DNA of 14,521 bases, taken from an uncultured Candidatus Saccharibacteria bacterium. GTDB taxonomy: Bacteria; Patescibacteriota; Saccharimonadia; Saccharimonadales; Saccharimonadaceae. Below are positions 7,892 to 14,137 of the stretch, one piece after another. The DNA lies in contig CAKMNX010000008.1 of the NCBI GenBank assembly GCA_927910745.1, positions 1 through 14,521 of the forward strand. The letters are read 5' to 3'. Below the pieces are notes generated by a model, which worked only from the letters and a program-made list of their open reading frames with translations, had not been told where the DNA came from and made no database searches. Position 1 is the stretch's first letter, and each line of letters begins with the position of its first letter. The translations under genes were made by a program, and so were the position numbers.

Positions 7892-9028
7892 ATGAAAAAA
7901 GTCGGCATTATCACCTTTCATCGCTCGCATAATTGCGGGTCTATTATGCAGGCGTATGCACTGCAAAAAGTCTTGCAAACGCGATATGGAATTGCGCCCG
8001 AATTCATCGACTTCTCGAGCCCTGGCCAGCAGAAGCTCTATTCGGTCTTTAGTGGAGACAATAGTGCAAAGGGTATGCTGCGTAATATCGGGCGGGCATT
8101 TATCTACAACCGGCTCAAGAATAATCAGGCGAGCTACGATAGGTACATCAAGAAGCACCTGAGGCTATCTAGCCGTACATTTACCACTAACAAAGAATTG
8201 CAAGAAGCTCACTTTGGGTACGATGCGTATATTGCGGGGAGCGACCAGGTGTGGAATATAATGATCGATGATTATGACCCTGCCTATTTCTTGAATTTTG
8301 TTGAAAAAAAGAAGCCGAAGATATCGTACGCGGCCTCATTTGGTGCACGGCGAGTAAGTAGCAATACTAATCACCCCGAAGCTATTCGCGACATGATACG
8401 AGATTTTGATCATATCTCGGTCAGAGAGCCAAATGGCCAAAAATGGCTAGCCGAAGATTTTGCAATCAAGAGCACTGTGGTACTCGACCCAACGCTACTC
8501 ATTGATGGGGGTGATTATCGCGATGGAGAAGAGCGACCAGCAGAGCATATCAAGAAGGACTATATCTTTATTTACGCAGTGAGTGTGTCGCGTAAGTTTG
8601 AACAACGGATACAGCAACTCGCACGAGAAGAAGGGCTCAAGATTGTTATATGGCAGCCTGATACGTGGCTCAAAATGAAAGGGGCAGCAAAGGGTTATAT
8701 GCTACCAAAAGATGAGAACCCAGGGAAATACTTATGGTATATACGTCATGCCAAATATGTATTTACGGCGTCTTTCCATGGTGTGATATTTTGTGCCCAG
8801 TATAGAAAGAATTTCTGGATCTTGTACAATAAAGGAATGAATTATGACAAAGACGATCGTATTCTTTCGCTCGTGGATAGCCTTGCATTGTCAGATCGAC
8901 TTCTGGCAGAAGATGATACAGAAAAGAATTTACGATCTGCCGTTGATTATACAGCCTACGAAAAAAACCTTGCCAAGAGGCGTCAGCAATCATTTGAGTT
9001 TCTTGACAAGGCGGTAAAAAACATATGA
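7892..9028 (+). CDS. Polysaccharide pyruvyl transferase family protein (CsaB/WcaK type)
   Basis: A 378-aa cytosolic enzyme that transfers pyruvate from phosphoenolpyruvate to a sugar of the repeat unit, forming an acidic ketal. The N-terminus KVGIITFHRSHNCGSIMQAYALQ is the characteristic opening of the family, followed by FIDFSSP, DAYIAGSDQVWN and ISYAASFGA. The C-terminal half has ISVREPNGQKWL, VVLDPTLLID, IFIYAVSVS and KYVFTASFHGVIFCAQYRKNFW, where the SFHG motif is strongly conserved in the family. The start has ACGAGGAT about 8 bases upstream. It overlaps the flippase by ATGA. Pyruvylation would give the polymer negative charge; in Gram-positive cells related ketals anchor S-layer proteins through SLH domains, but no SLH protein is seen here. 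Confidence 0.9.
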   Translation: MKKVGIITFHRSHNCGSIMQAYALQKVLQTRYGIAPEFIDFSSPGQQKLYSVFSGDNSAKGMLRNIGRAFIYNRLKNNQASYDRYIKKHLRLSSRTFTTNKELQEAHFGYDAYIAGSDQVWNIMIDDYDPAYFLNFVEKKKPKISYAASFGARRVSSNTNHPEAIRDMIRDFDHISVREPNGQKWLAEDFAIKSTVVLDPTLLIDGGDYRDGEERPAEHIKKDYIFIYAVSVSRKFEQRIQQLAREEGLKIVIWQPDTWLKMKGAAKGYMLPKDENPGKYLWYIRHAKYVFTASFHGVIFCAQYRKNFWILYNKGMNYDKDDRILSLVDSLALSDRLLAEDDTEKNLRSAVDYTAYEKNLAKRRQQSFEFLDKAVKNI

Positions 9029-10461
9029 GCAGATCTGCCGAGCTCATAAAAAACACCGCCCTCCTCACTATTAGCAAGATCACGACGCAGGCCGTGGCAT
9101 TCTTGCTTGTTCCTCTGTATACATTTTATTTGTCCGCGAGTGACTATGGGCAGGTTGACCTTATTTTGACGTATATTGCTTTGTTTGCGCCAATCTTGTC
9201 GGTTCAGCTAGAGTTTGCGGCATTTCGGTTTGCGATCGATTCGCGCGACGACGCGAATAGACTCAGCAGTATTCTATCAACGATATTTAAAATAGTTCTG
9301 CCTATAACAGGACTAGCTATTGCTTTGTTAGCTATAGGGTCGCTGTTTGTCGCTATCCCGTATTTGATTCTTGTGTGTCTCAATATTGTTCTCTCTGTCG
9401 TATCTGCGGTGCTACTGCAATTTACGCGAGGAGTTGGTGATGCAAAGCAGTTTTCCGTCGCGAGCATACTCATTGGCGTGGTGAGTACACTATGCTCCTT
9501 TGTCTTTGTTGCGGTTATGCGACTACCTGCTTTTAGCTTGATGATATCGTTGGTGCTTGCGAATTTAATAGGCACATGCTACCTATTGGTGATTATTCGT
9601 CAGAAGAAGCGCATTCGCTTGCTGCATGGTGAGACGCACCAATCGTTACGTTCGGATATGCTGCGGTATGCGATTCCACTTTTGCCAAATAATATCGCAT
9701 GGTGGGTACTCAATGTTTCGGACAGGACTATTATCTCGATGTTTATTGGTGCAGCCGCAAATGGTATGTATGCGATTGCGAATAAATTTGCATTTGTCCC
9801 AAGTATACTATTTGGCATATTTAATATGAGCTGGAGCGAATCTGCCTCTCTTCATATTACTTCGCGAGATAGGGACGCATTTTTTTCGAAGGTGTCCGAC
9901 ATGTGCTTGCGGCTATACTCATTTGCAACAGTGGTGTATGTGTTAGTGATAGATATATTTTATTCACGAATCGTTGGTGCAGAGTATGCGGATGCACATG
10001 GCTTAATACCCATTTTGGCGATAGGGGCTTTTTTCCAGGCGATCCTTGGCAATTACTCTGCGATATACATTGCTAAGAAAAAAACAAAAGAGGTTGCTAA
10101 TAGCTCCCTTGCGGCGGCAGTAATTAACATCATCGTCAACCTTGCTTTGGTAGGTGTTATTGGTGTGTATGCTTCGGCGCTTTCGACTGCTATTGCCTTT
10201 GCCTGCATGGCAGTGATACGGCATATTCATGTTCAACGGTACGTCAAGGTGCGCTATCGTGCACAAAGCATTATATGCTCTGGAGCTGTATTAATAGCCG
10301 GGGGTATCATCTACTACACTCATATGCCAAAGATCGTATCTATAGTAGCCTGTGTGGTTGCGATGCTCGTCGGTATTGTTTGCACAAAGGATCTCTTCGC
10401 AAAGATGCCCGTCAAAAAATACTTTCGCAAAAACCTAGACAAGATGCTCCATCATAAATAA
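9025..10461 (+). CDS. Wzx-type polysaccharide flippase (MOP/MATE superfamily)
   Basis: A 478-aa integral membrane protein with about 12-14 hydrophobic segments, the usual size for RfbX/Wzx transporters that move undecaprenyl-linked repeat units across the cytoplasmic membrane. The beginning (LIKNTALLTISKITTQAVAF, then LVPLYTFYLSASDYGQVDL) is typical of the polysaccharide biosynthesis flippase family, as is the middle LRYAIPLLPNNIAWWVLNVSDRTIISMFIG. The C-terminus is short and basic (KYFRKNLDKMLHHK). Its ATG overlaps the pyruvyl transferase stop (ATGA), so it is probably translated by coupling. With the Wzy-like and Wzz-like proteins it completes a Wzx/Wzy-dependent export route. Confidence 0.93.
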   Translation: MSRSAELIKNTALLTISKITTQAVAFLLVPLYTFYLSASDYGQVDLILTYIALFAPILSVQLEFAAFRFAIDSRDDANRLSSILSTIFKIVLPITGLAIALLAIGSLFVAIPYLILVCLNIVLSVVSAVLLQFTRGVGDAKQFSVASILIGVVSTLCSFVFVAVMRLPAFSLMISLVLANLIGTCYLLVIIRQKKRIRLLHGETHQSLRSDMLRYAIPLLPNNIAWWVLNVSDRTIISMFIGAAANGMYAIANKFAFVPSILFGIFNMSWSESASLHITSRDRDAFFSKVSDMCLRLYSFATVVYVLVIDIFYSRIVGAEYADAHGLIPILAIGAFFQAILGNYSAIYIAKKKTKEVANSSLAAAVINIIVNLALVGVIGVYASALSTAIAFACMAVIRHIHVQRYVKVRYRAQSIICSGAVLIAGGIIYYTHMPKIVSIVACVVAMLVGIVCTKDLFAKMPVKKYFRKNLDKMLHHK

Positions 10462-10471
10462 TATATGCTAT

Positions 10472-10948
10472 ATGATAAGGAGAAAGCAGAAAACAATCAC
10501 TATACTTAATTACGTGATTGTTTGTGGCTGGGCCTTAGTTATCTTCACTCTCTCCCACCAGCCTGCTGCTGTCTCTAGTGGGCAGAGTGGGGTGATTGTT
10601 GGGCATTTGCAGCAGGCTATGCCAGGGGTAAGTACGACTATCTTAACGTTTCTTGTGCGCAAGAGTGCTCATATTGTTGCTTATTTTATCCTTGGTATAT
10701 TGATGTATCGTGCACTGCGTATCACTATACGCCGCTGGCGAACGAGCACTGTGGCAAGCTTTGCTTTGCTAAGCTGCAGTCTCTATGCAGTGACAGACGA
10801 GATTCATCAGCTCTTTGTACCAGGGCGCAGCGGCGAACTGCGCGATGTCATGATCGATAGTATAGCGGCACTGGTGGGAGTGGGGCTGTGCGTGTGGCTG
10901 ATGCGTCGATGGGCGTTGCGCAAGAGCACAGTCACGAGCAATCAATGA
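10472..10948 (+). CDS. VanZ-family membrane protein
   Basis: A 158-aa membrane protein with four predicted helices. It matches the VanZ-like family: WALVIFTLSHQP near the start, the central RKSAHIVAYFILGILMYRAL, and the signature YAVTDEIHQLFVPGRSGELRDVMIDSIAALVG. VanZ gives low-level teicoplanin resistance in enterococci; elsewhere its biochemical role is unclear, and it often occurs near cell-envelope genes. It begins 10 bases after the flippase stop, so it is likely the last gene of the operon. No Shine-Dalgarno sequence precedes ATG 10472; an AAGGAG lies just inside the gene at 10478-10483 with no start at a usable distance, so the start is assigned by length and hydrophobicity pattern. 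Confidence 0.88.
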   Translation: MIRRKQKTITILNYVIVCGWALVIFTLSHQPAAVSSGQSGVIVGHLQQAMPGVSTTILTFLVRKSAHIVAYFILGILMYRALRITIRRWRTSTVASFALLSCSLYAVTDEIHQLFVPGRSGELRDVMIDSIAALVGVGLCVWLMRRWALRKSTVTSNQ

Positions 10949-10960
10949 CGGCATGATAGA

Positions 10961-11001
10961 ATATACGTACTCGCAATTGTTTGCAAGAGACTCGTGTATA
11001 T
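10961..11001 (+). terminator. Weak hairpin after the polysaccharide operon
   Basis: ATATACGT at 10961-10968 can pair with GTGTATAT at 10994-11001 (six Watson-Crick pairs and two wobbles), with a smaller GCAA/TTGC stem in the loop and the T-rich stretch TTTATATGTTATTTT after it. It lies 12 bases beyond the last operon stop. The stem is A/T-rich and interrupted, so this is a weak terminator call. Confidence 0.3.
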
Positions 11002-11117
11002 TTATATGTTATTTTCTGCGGCAAGTCAGGTAGTGGATGAGATGATGTCTATAGGTTACAAGCAATGAGTGGTGAGATGCATAGTTTGGTTGCAATATAT
11101 AAAATTAGGCAATAATC

Positions 11118-11179
11118 TCGAACAAAAATCTTTAAAAATGAAACAAACGTTTGCTAATTGTTCGATATAGTGCTACACT
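11118..11179 (+). promoter_or_regulatory. Strong-looking promoter with A/T-rich upstream element
   Basis: TTGCTA (11151-11156), a 17-base spacer and TACACT (11174-11179) form a good sigma70-type promoter. Upstream, about 11124-11145 is A/T-rich with A5, TTTAAAAA and AAAC runs, placed where an UP element would be. An inverted repeat TCGAACAA (11118-11125) and TTGTTCGA (11158-11165) flanks the A/T tract; its right arm lies in the spacer. Predicted start is the GGGGG at 11186. No open reading frame follows, so the promoter points to an RNA gene. Confidence 0.55.
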
Positions 11180-11185
11180 GTCGTA

Positions 11186-11435
11186 GGGGGTACTGATAAG
11201 GTACTTCGAACACATGTTAGCACAGAGGTAGCTATGGGTTAGGCTACTGGTGCAGCGATCAGCCGTGGGCGCTATCGCCAGTTGGCAACGGATTTGCCAG
11301 AGGTCTCCACCAAGGTGGATAGGCGCGATGGGTGATCATTCCTCCTCTTTTGCTCATGAGCGAGCCATTATGTTTGCGTTTCTCTCGGAGAGAAAGCGCC
11401 TTATTCTAAGCCAAGCTTAGCGCTATTTCCTTTTT
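11186..11435 (+). ncRNA. Candidate structured non-coding RNA with CCTCCT motif (ends approximate)
   Basis: A gene-free stretch directly downstream of a strong promoter. It contains many nested complementary segments. A hairpin GTAGC/GCTAC lies at 11228-11247. A long interrupted stem pairs 11257-11274 with 11320-11337: GATCA/TGATC, CCGT/ATGG, and GCGCTA with TAG-g-CGC. It encloses two hairpins, TGGCAA-cggat-TTGCCA (11283-11299) and TCCAC-caag-GTGGA (11306-11319). After this domain comes unpaired CCTCCTCTTTT (11341-11351), complementary to a Shine-Dalgarno core, then two more hairpins and a T-rich tract. I looked for the conserved cores of RNase P RNA, SRP RNA and tmRNA and did not see them; I cannot exclude 6S, raiA-type or other families from memory. 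The 5' end follows from the promoter; the 3' end at about 11435 is a guess. Confidence 0.5.
11376..11435 (+). terminator. Tandem hairpins and T-rich tract, probable end of the non-coding RNA
   Basis: The first stem pairs GCGTTTCTCT (11376-11385) with AGAGAAA-g-CGC (11389-11399), ten pairs with one bulge and a CGG loop. The second pairs CTAAGC (11406-11411) with GCTTAG (11415-11420), followed by ATTTCCTTTTT (11425-11435). The second stem plus T-rich tract fits an intrinsic terminator, although two Cs interrupt the T run. Confidence 0.4.
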
Positions 11436-11445
11436 CGCTAGCAAG

Positions 11446-11472
11446 ATACCGCAGTCGATGACGCTGCGGTAT
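11446..11472. terminator. Perfect 9-bp hairpin between the RNA gene and the minus-strand membrane gene
   Basis: ATACCGCAG (11446-11454) pairs with CTGCGGTAT (11464-11472) around a 9-base loop. It lies between two convergent units, so it could stop transcription from either side. The following bases are only moderately T-rich on the plus strand (TGCTCTATTT) and not on the minus strand. Confidence 0.35.
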
Positions 11473-11533
11473 TGCTCTATTTACACTAGTGGTCTTGTCT
11501 CTGAGGAGCTTTTTACAAGAGATGTAGATAGTC

Positions 11534-11773
11534 TTACTTGCCCTGGTAGCGCCGAACAATTGGTGCTACAGAATACAATGCCATAGGTAGGACGAGGAGT
11601 TCACCGTCTTGCCCCAGCCAGTATAATATGCCAGCCGCCACAAGATGAAGCACGACGATTCCTGCCGTCAGCCACGGCAAGAAAGCTCGTGGTATGCGCG
11701 GCGCAAACAAGAGATAGAGAATACCGCCAAAGCAGTCGAGTGCCAATGCGAGATGTAAGAGGGATGGTGCCAT
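11534..11773 (-). CDS. Small membrane protein of unknown function
   Basis: A 79-aa hydrophobic protein with two clear membrane helices (about residues 4-23 and 33-53) and a third likely segment at 56-73, ending in the basic RRYQGK. I do not recognise a family. It looks real rather than a chance frame: on its own strand the ATG has AAGGAG 9 bases upstream, and a near-consensus promoter lies about 40-65 bases upstream of the start. It stands alone as a single-gene unit, facing the candidate RNA gene and divergent from the pyruvate kinase region. The orientation of Arg/Lys residues suggests the C-terminus is cytosolic, which is inference. Confidence 0.72.
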   Translation of the reverse strand: MAPSLLHLALALDCFGGILYLLFAPRIPRAFLPWLTAGIVVLHLVAAGILYWLGQDGELLVLPMALYSVAPIVRRYQGK

Positions 11774-11811
11774 AGTGTTAGACTCCTTATAGTAAAGTGA
11801 TGTTATAGCCT

Positions 11812-11840
11812 AGCATACTGTGATTACATGGTGCTGTCAA
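11812..11840 (-). promoter_or_regulatory. Near-consensus promoter of the 79-aa membrane protein gene
   Basis: On the minus strand: TTGACA (plus 11835-11840), exactly 17 bases, then TATGCT (plus 11812-11817). This is the best -35 hexamer in the window. The predicted start near plus 11805 leaves a leader of about 30 bases containing the AAGGAG site. Confidence 0.62.
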
Positions 11841-11861
11841 ATGATCGGTAGATAAATACCA

Positions 11862-11929
11862 TAGCCTCCGCTTTTTTGCTTATTCTGCTTTTCACGCCAT
11901 TTTTGCAAACGGCGTATGAGAATAGGCTA
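11862..11929. repeat. Nested three-part inverted repeat
   Basis: Three segments pair with three others in perfect nested order: TAGCC (11862-11866) with GGCTA (11925-11929), TATTCT (11881-11886) with AGAATA (11919-11924), and ACGCC (11894-11898) with GGCGT (11911-11915). The right-hand arms are almost contiguous while the left-hand arms are separated by T-rich bulges. A T6 run follows at 11940-11945. It could be an RNA element, a terminator-like structure or a protein-binding region just upstream of the minus-strand promoter. Confidence 0.35.
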
Positions 11930-12003
11930 CTCCAATCTATTTTTTGGGCTCTAATGTGGGGTGGCTAATAGAGAGTAGCTATCAGTATGCTGGAGGGGGG
12001 GTA

Positions 12004-12105
12004 ATGAAAGGGGTAAAATTGGCCGAAATTATCGTTTTATCGTTTATGTATACTCACCTACGTGATGCCGCTTGTGCTTCACTATTTGGCATTATGCTGC
12101 TATAA
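12004..12105 (+). CDS. Possible 33-residue small ORF upstream of pyruvate kinase
   Basis: ATG 12004 has GGAGG 7 bases upstream (within a G-rich run at 11992-12001), which is a stronger ribosome site than most genes here have. The frame encodes MKGVKLAEIIVLSF, continues through a hydrophobic middle, and stops at TAA 12103-12105, inside the -10 box of the pyruvate kinase promoter. No known peptide is recognised and no promoter is clearly visible upstream. It could be a leader peptide, a small membrane peptide or chance. Confidence 0.22.
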   Translation: MKGVKLAEIIVLSFMYTHLRDAACASLFGIMLL

Positions 12106-12106
12106 T
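12098..12106 (+). promoter_or_regulatory. Extended -10 promoter of pyruvate kinase, implying a (near-)leaderless mRNA
   Basis: TGCTATAAT is a perfect extended -10 (TGn plus TATAAT). The -35 position (12078-12083) holds only TTCACT. The -10 box ends 9 bases before ATG 12116, so transcription would start between about 12112 and 12116, giving a leader of zero to four bases. No Shine-Dalgarno sequence lies before this ATG, which agrees with leaderless translation. Confidence 0.55.
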
Positions 12107-12115
12107 ATGTACGCA

Positions 12116-13546
12116 ATGAATAATTCTACAAAACGTACAAAGATACTGGCTACTCTGGGGCCAGCCACCAACACACCAGAGAAAATAGAAGCGTTGATCC
12201 GGGCGGGTGCTAATGGTTTTCGCCTCAACTTTAGTCACGGCTCGTACGAAGAGCGGCTTGATCAGATTGCGTGGATTCGCAAGGCAAGCGCCACTGTTGG
12301 CCGTACCGTCGCGATTTTACAAGACTTGCAAGGGCCAAAGATTCGCCTCGGCGTACTCAAGGATAACCACTTCGACATTGCGGCAGGCGATGAAATCATC
12401 CTTGACCACGCGGTGGAGGAGCACGATGGCAGCAATCGTCTGCCTATTCAGTACAACCTTGCCGACAAGGTTAAGGTGGGCGAGCCTGTCTATCTCTTTG
12501 ATGGTAAATTGCGCGGTGAGATGACCGAGCGCGTTAGCGACACCGCCATCAAAGTGCGCCTGAGTAATGATGGCTTCTTGATGAGTCGCAAGGGGCTCAA
12601 CCTGCCCGACACCGACTTTGGTGGTGACATTCTCACGCCCAAGGACCTGGCTGATATCGAGTTTGGGGCAGACAAAGACATTGACTTCGTAGCACTGAGC
12701 TTTATCCAGAGTGCAGAGGATATCAACAACCTACGCCAGATTTTGCTGAGCCATGGCTCGACTGCGCAGATCATTGCCAAGGTCGAGACCAAGGCAGCTA
12801 TCGAACCAGAAACACTCAAGGAAATCGTCAAGGCGGCTGATGGCGTGATGGTTGCTCGCGGTGATCTCGCGGTCGAGACGAGCCCAGAGATTGTGCCAAT
12901 CGTCGAGCGCGAAATTATCCGCCTCTGCCGCAAGTATGGCAAGCTCTCGATTGTTGCCACGCAGATGCTAGCCAGTATGGTGGATAACCCCGAGCCAACC
13001 CGGGCTGAAGTGAGCGACGTTGCAACTGCTGCTATCCTTGGGACAGATGTCGTGATGCTTTCTGACGAGACAGCCAATGGTGACTACCCAGTTGAGGCCG
13101 TTAAAATGATGGCTGACACCGTGCGCTACACTCAATCGCGCTGGCCGATGAATGACATGCCCATCGAGGAGGGCCGCACCAACCGCCGGCTCAACGCAAT
13201 TGCTCACGCTGCCGTCGATGTGGCGCACAAGGTTGACGCAACAGTGATCGTTGCCGAGACGCATTCTGGTGCGACAGCAGCACGTATCGCTGCGTGTCGA
13301 CCGGAGTTGCCAATTATTGCGGTGGCACCAGACCCCCGTGTGGCGCAGCAGCTTGCCTTGTCGTATGCAACGCGTAGCTTCGTCCGGCCTGACAGCCAGC
13401 AGCTTGGGAGCGACCTCACGCGCGAGTTGCTGAGCCAAGGTGCCTTTGGTGATGTATCGTCGGTTACGGCCGTCATTATCAGTGGTCGCCAGCCTGGCGC
13501 GACTGGTGGGACAGACACGCTGAGCGTCCGCACCTTCGAGCGCTAA
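12116..13546 (+). CDS. pyk: Pyruvate kinase
   Basis: Catalyses phosphoenolpyruvate plus ADP to pyruvate plus ATP, the last step of glycolysis. From ATG 12116 it is 476 aa, the usual bacterial length. The TIM barrel shows KILATLGPA, FRLNFSHG (Arg36, Asn38, Ser40 and His41 around the K+ and ATP site) and LQDLQGPKIRLG. The B domain follows at about 75-170. Later come DFVALSFIQ, IIAKVETKAAIE with the catalytic Lys, DGVMVARGDLAVE with the metal-binding acids, and ATQMLASM with PTRAEVSDVATAAILGTDVVML. The C-terminal domain has ETHSGATAARIAACRP. There is no PEP-utiliser extension. Upstream GTG 12062 and ATG 12107 are in frame, but they would add residues not seen in the family and would place the -10 box inside the gene. 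The gene is intact and monocistronic, with its own terminator. Confidence 0.97.
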   Translation: MNNSTKRTKILATLGPATNTPEKIEALIRAGANGFRLNFSHGSYEERLDQIAWIRKASATVGRTVAILQDLQGPKIRLGVLKDNHFDIAAGDEIILDHAVEEHDGSNRLPIQYNLADKVKVGEPVYLFDGKLRGEMTERVSDTAIKVRLSNDGFLMSRKGLNLPDTDFGGDILTPKDLADIEFGADKDIDFVALSFIQSAEDINNLRQILLSHGSTAQIIAKVETKAAIEPETLKEIVKAADGVMVARGDLAVETSPEIVPIVEREIIRLCRKYGKLSIVATQMLASMVDNPEPTRAEVSDVATAAILGTDVVMLSDETANGDYPVEAVKMMADTVRYTQSRWPMNDMPIEEGRTNRRLNAIAHAAVDVAHKVDATVIVAETHSGATAARIAACRPELPIIAVAPDPRVAQQLALSYATRSFVRPDSQQLGSDLTRELLSQGAFGDVSSVTAVIISGRQPGATGGTDTLSVRTFER

Positions 13547-13569
13547 GCTTACCAAAGCAACTGATAGGA

Positions 13570-13599
13570 ACACCCACCTACCATATGGTGGGTGTTTTT
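13570..13599 (+). terminator. Rho-independent terminator of pyruvate kinase
   Basis: ACACCCACC (13570-13578) pairs perfectly with GGTGGGTGT (13587-13595), with an 8-base loop, followed by a TTTTT tract ending at 13599. It starts 24 bases after the stop codon. This is the clearest intrinsic terminator in the window. Confidence 0.88.
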
Positions 13600-13936
13600 G
13601 TCAGTGAAACAGAAGCAATCTGTGTATACATTACCTGCCGATTGCAAGAGGGTATGGGTAGAGTACGAAGTATGTCGAGCTGTTTGTCACGAAAATTTGG
13701 TGTATTCTATAGGGATATAGAGCAGCAGTAGGCCGTTTGCAATAACTTCGTATGCTGTGTCGTTGTATATAATACATCGTATATAAAAAAAAGTAGTGTA
13801 AAAATAACATCACACAGCATGAGCACTCCTTGTGAAGTCATCGACTAATCGACCAGAGGTAGACTATTGCCTAGAGCGCAACACGATGGTATGAGTATGC
13901 GAATCATCGTATCGATACTTCGCATCAAATGAGCAA
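13600..13936. other. Intergenic stretch without a recognisable gene
   Basis: No open frame with a ribosome site, no tRNA-like T-arm and no convincing promoter was found. It holds an A8 run at about 13785-13792 within very A/T-rich sequence, a TATAAT at 13768-13773 without a partner -35, and one hairpin (13897-13925). Confidence 0.5.
13897..13925. repeat. Inverted repeat ATGCGAA/TTCGCAT upstream of a promoter
   Basis: ATGCGAA (13897-13903) and TTCGCAT (13919-13925) are perfect inverted copies 15 bases apart, with a TATCGATA palindrome in the spacer. The right arm ends 17 bases before the -35 box at 13943, a position suited to a regulator binding site; a DNA or RNA hairpin is the alternative. 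Confidence 0.35.
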
Positions 13937-13942
13937 GGTGAG

Positions 13943-13971
13943 TTGCACCACAATGTCAAATAAGCTACACT
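13943..13971 (+). promoter_or_regulatory. Promoter for the last gene
   Basis: TTGCAC (13943-13948), a 17-base spacer and TACACT (13966-13971). It has the same -10 hexamer and spacing, and a very similar -35, as the promoter of the candidate non-coding RNA. Predicted start is near 13978, giving a leader of about 160 bases. Confidence 0.55.
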
Positions 13972-13977
13972 AGAGAA

Positions 13978-14137
13978 AACAACATAAGCGATACATTGTG
14001 GGCATACGATTGATCAACAACCGGGGTAGTATCCAAAACTCGATACGAGGCTCCGGTTTGTTGTATCAGGGTGTGGACTGGTGTGCACCACACAAAAACT
14101 GTAGCGTTTATATAAAAACAAACAAAGGAAACCGTTC
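13978..14137 (+). promoter_or_regulatory. Long structured 5' leader, possible riboswitch or attenuator-like element
   Basis: A main stem pairs CAACAACCGGGG (14015-14026) with CTCCGG-t-TTGTTG (14051-14063), 12 pairs with one bulge, and encloses GTATC (14029-14033) pairing with GATAC (14042-14046). A second hairpin pairs GTGTGG (14071-14076) with CCACAC (14088-14093). Extra copies of the inner segments exist, GATAC at 13990-13994 and GTATC at 14063-14067, so alternative pairings that break the main stem are possible. A ribosome site AAAGGAA lies at 14124-14130. I recognise no known riboswitch core. Confidence 0.4.

Noticed and set aside
11304..11312. TCTCCACCA resembling a tmRNA 3' end
   Set aside because: No preceding TTCGA-type T-loop, no tag-coding frame and no tRNA-like 5' partner; the segment is better explained as part of the TCCAC/GTGGA hairpin.
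12062..12115. Upstream GTG start for pyruvate kinase
   Set aside because: It would add 18 residues foreign to the family and place the TATAAT promoter inside the gene; ATG 12116 fits the family start.
12490..13573. Two long minus-strand frames (about 195 and 201 codons) opposite pyruvate kinase
   Set aside because: Codon-position shadows of a strongly conserved enzyme; no ribosome sites or domain-like sequence.
13743..13754. ATAACTTCGTAT, matching most of one loxP arm
   Set aside because: Only a single arm is present; the inverted second arm and the 8-bp spacer are absent, so it is most likely chance.
10949..14137. tRNA or CRISPR repeats in the gene-poor part
   Set aside because: No T-arm consensus, no CCA-type acceptor pair and no regularly spaced repeats were found on either strand.
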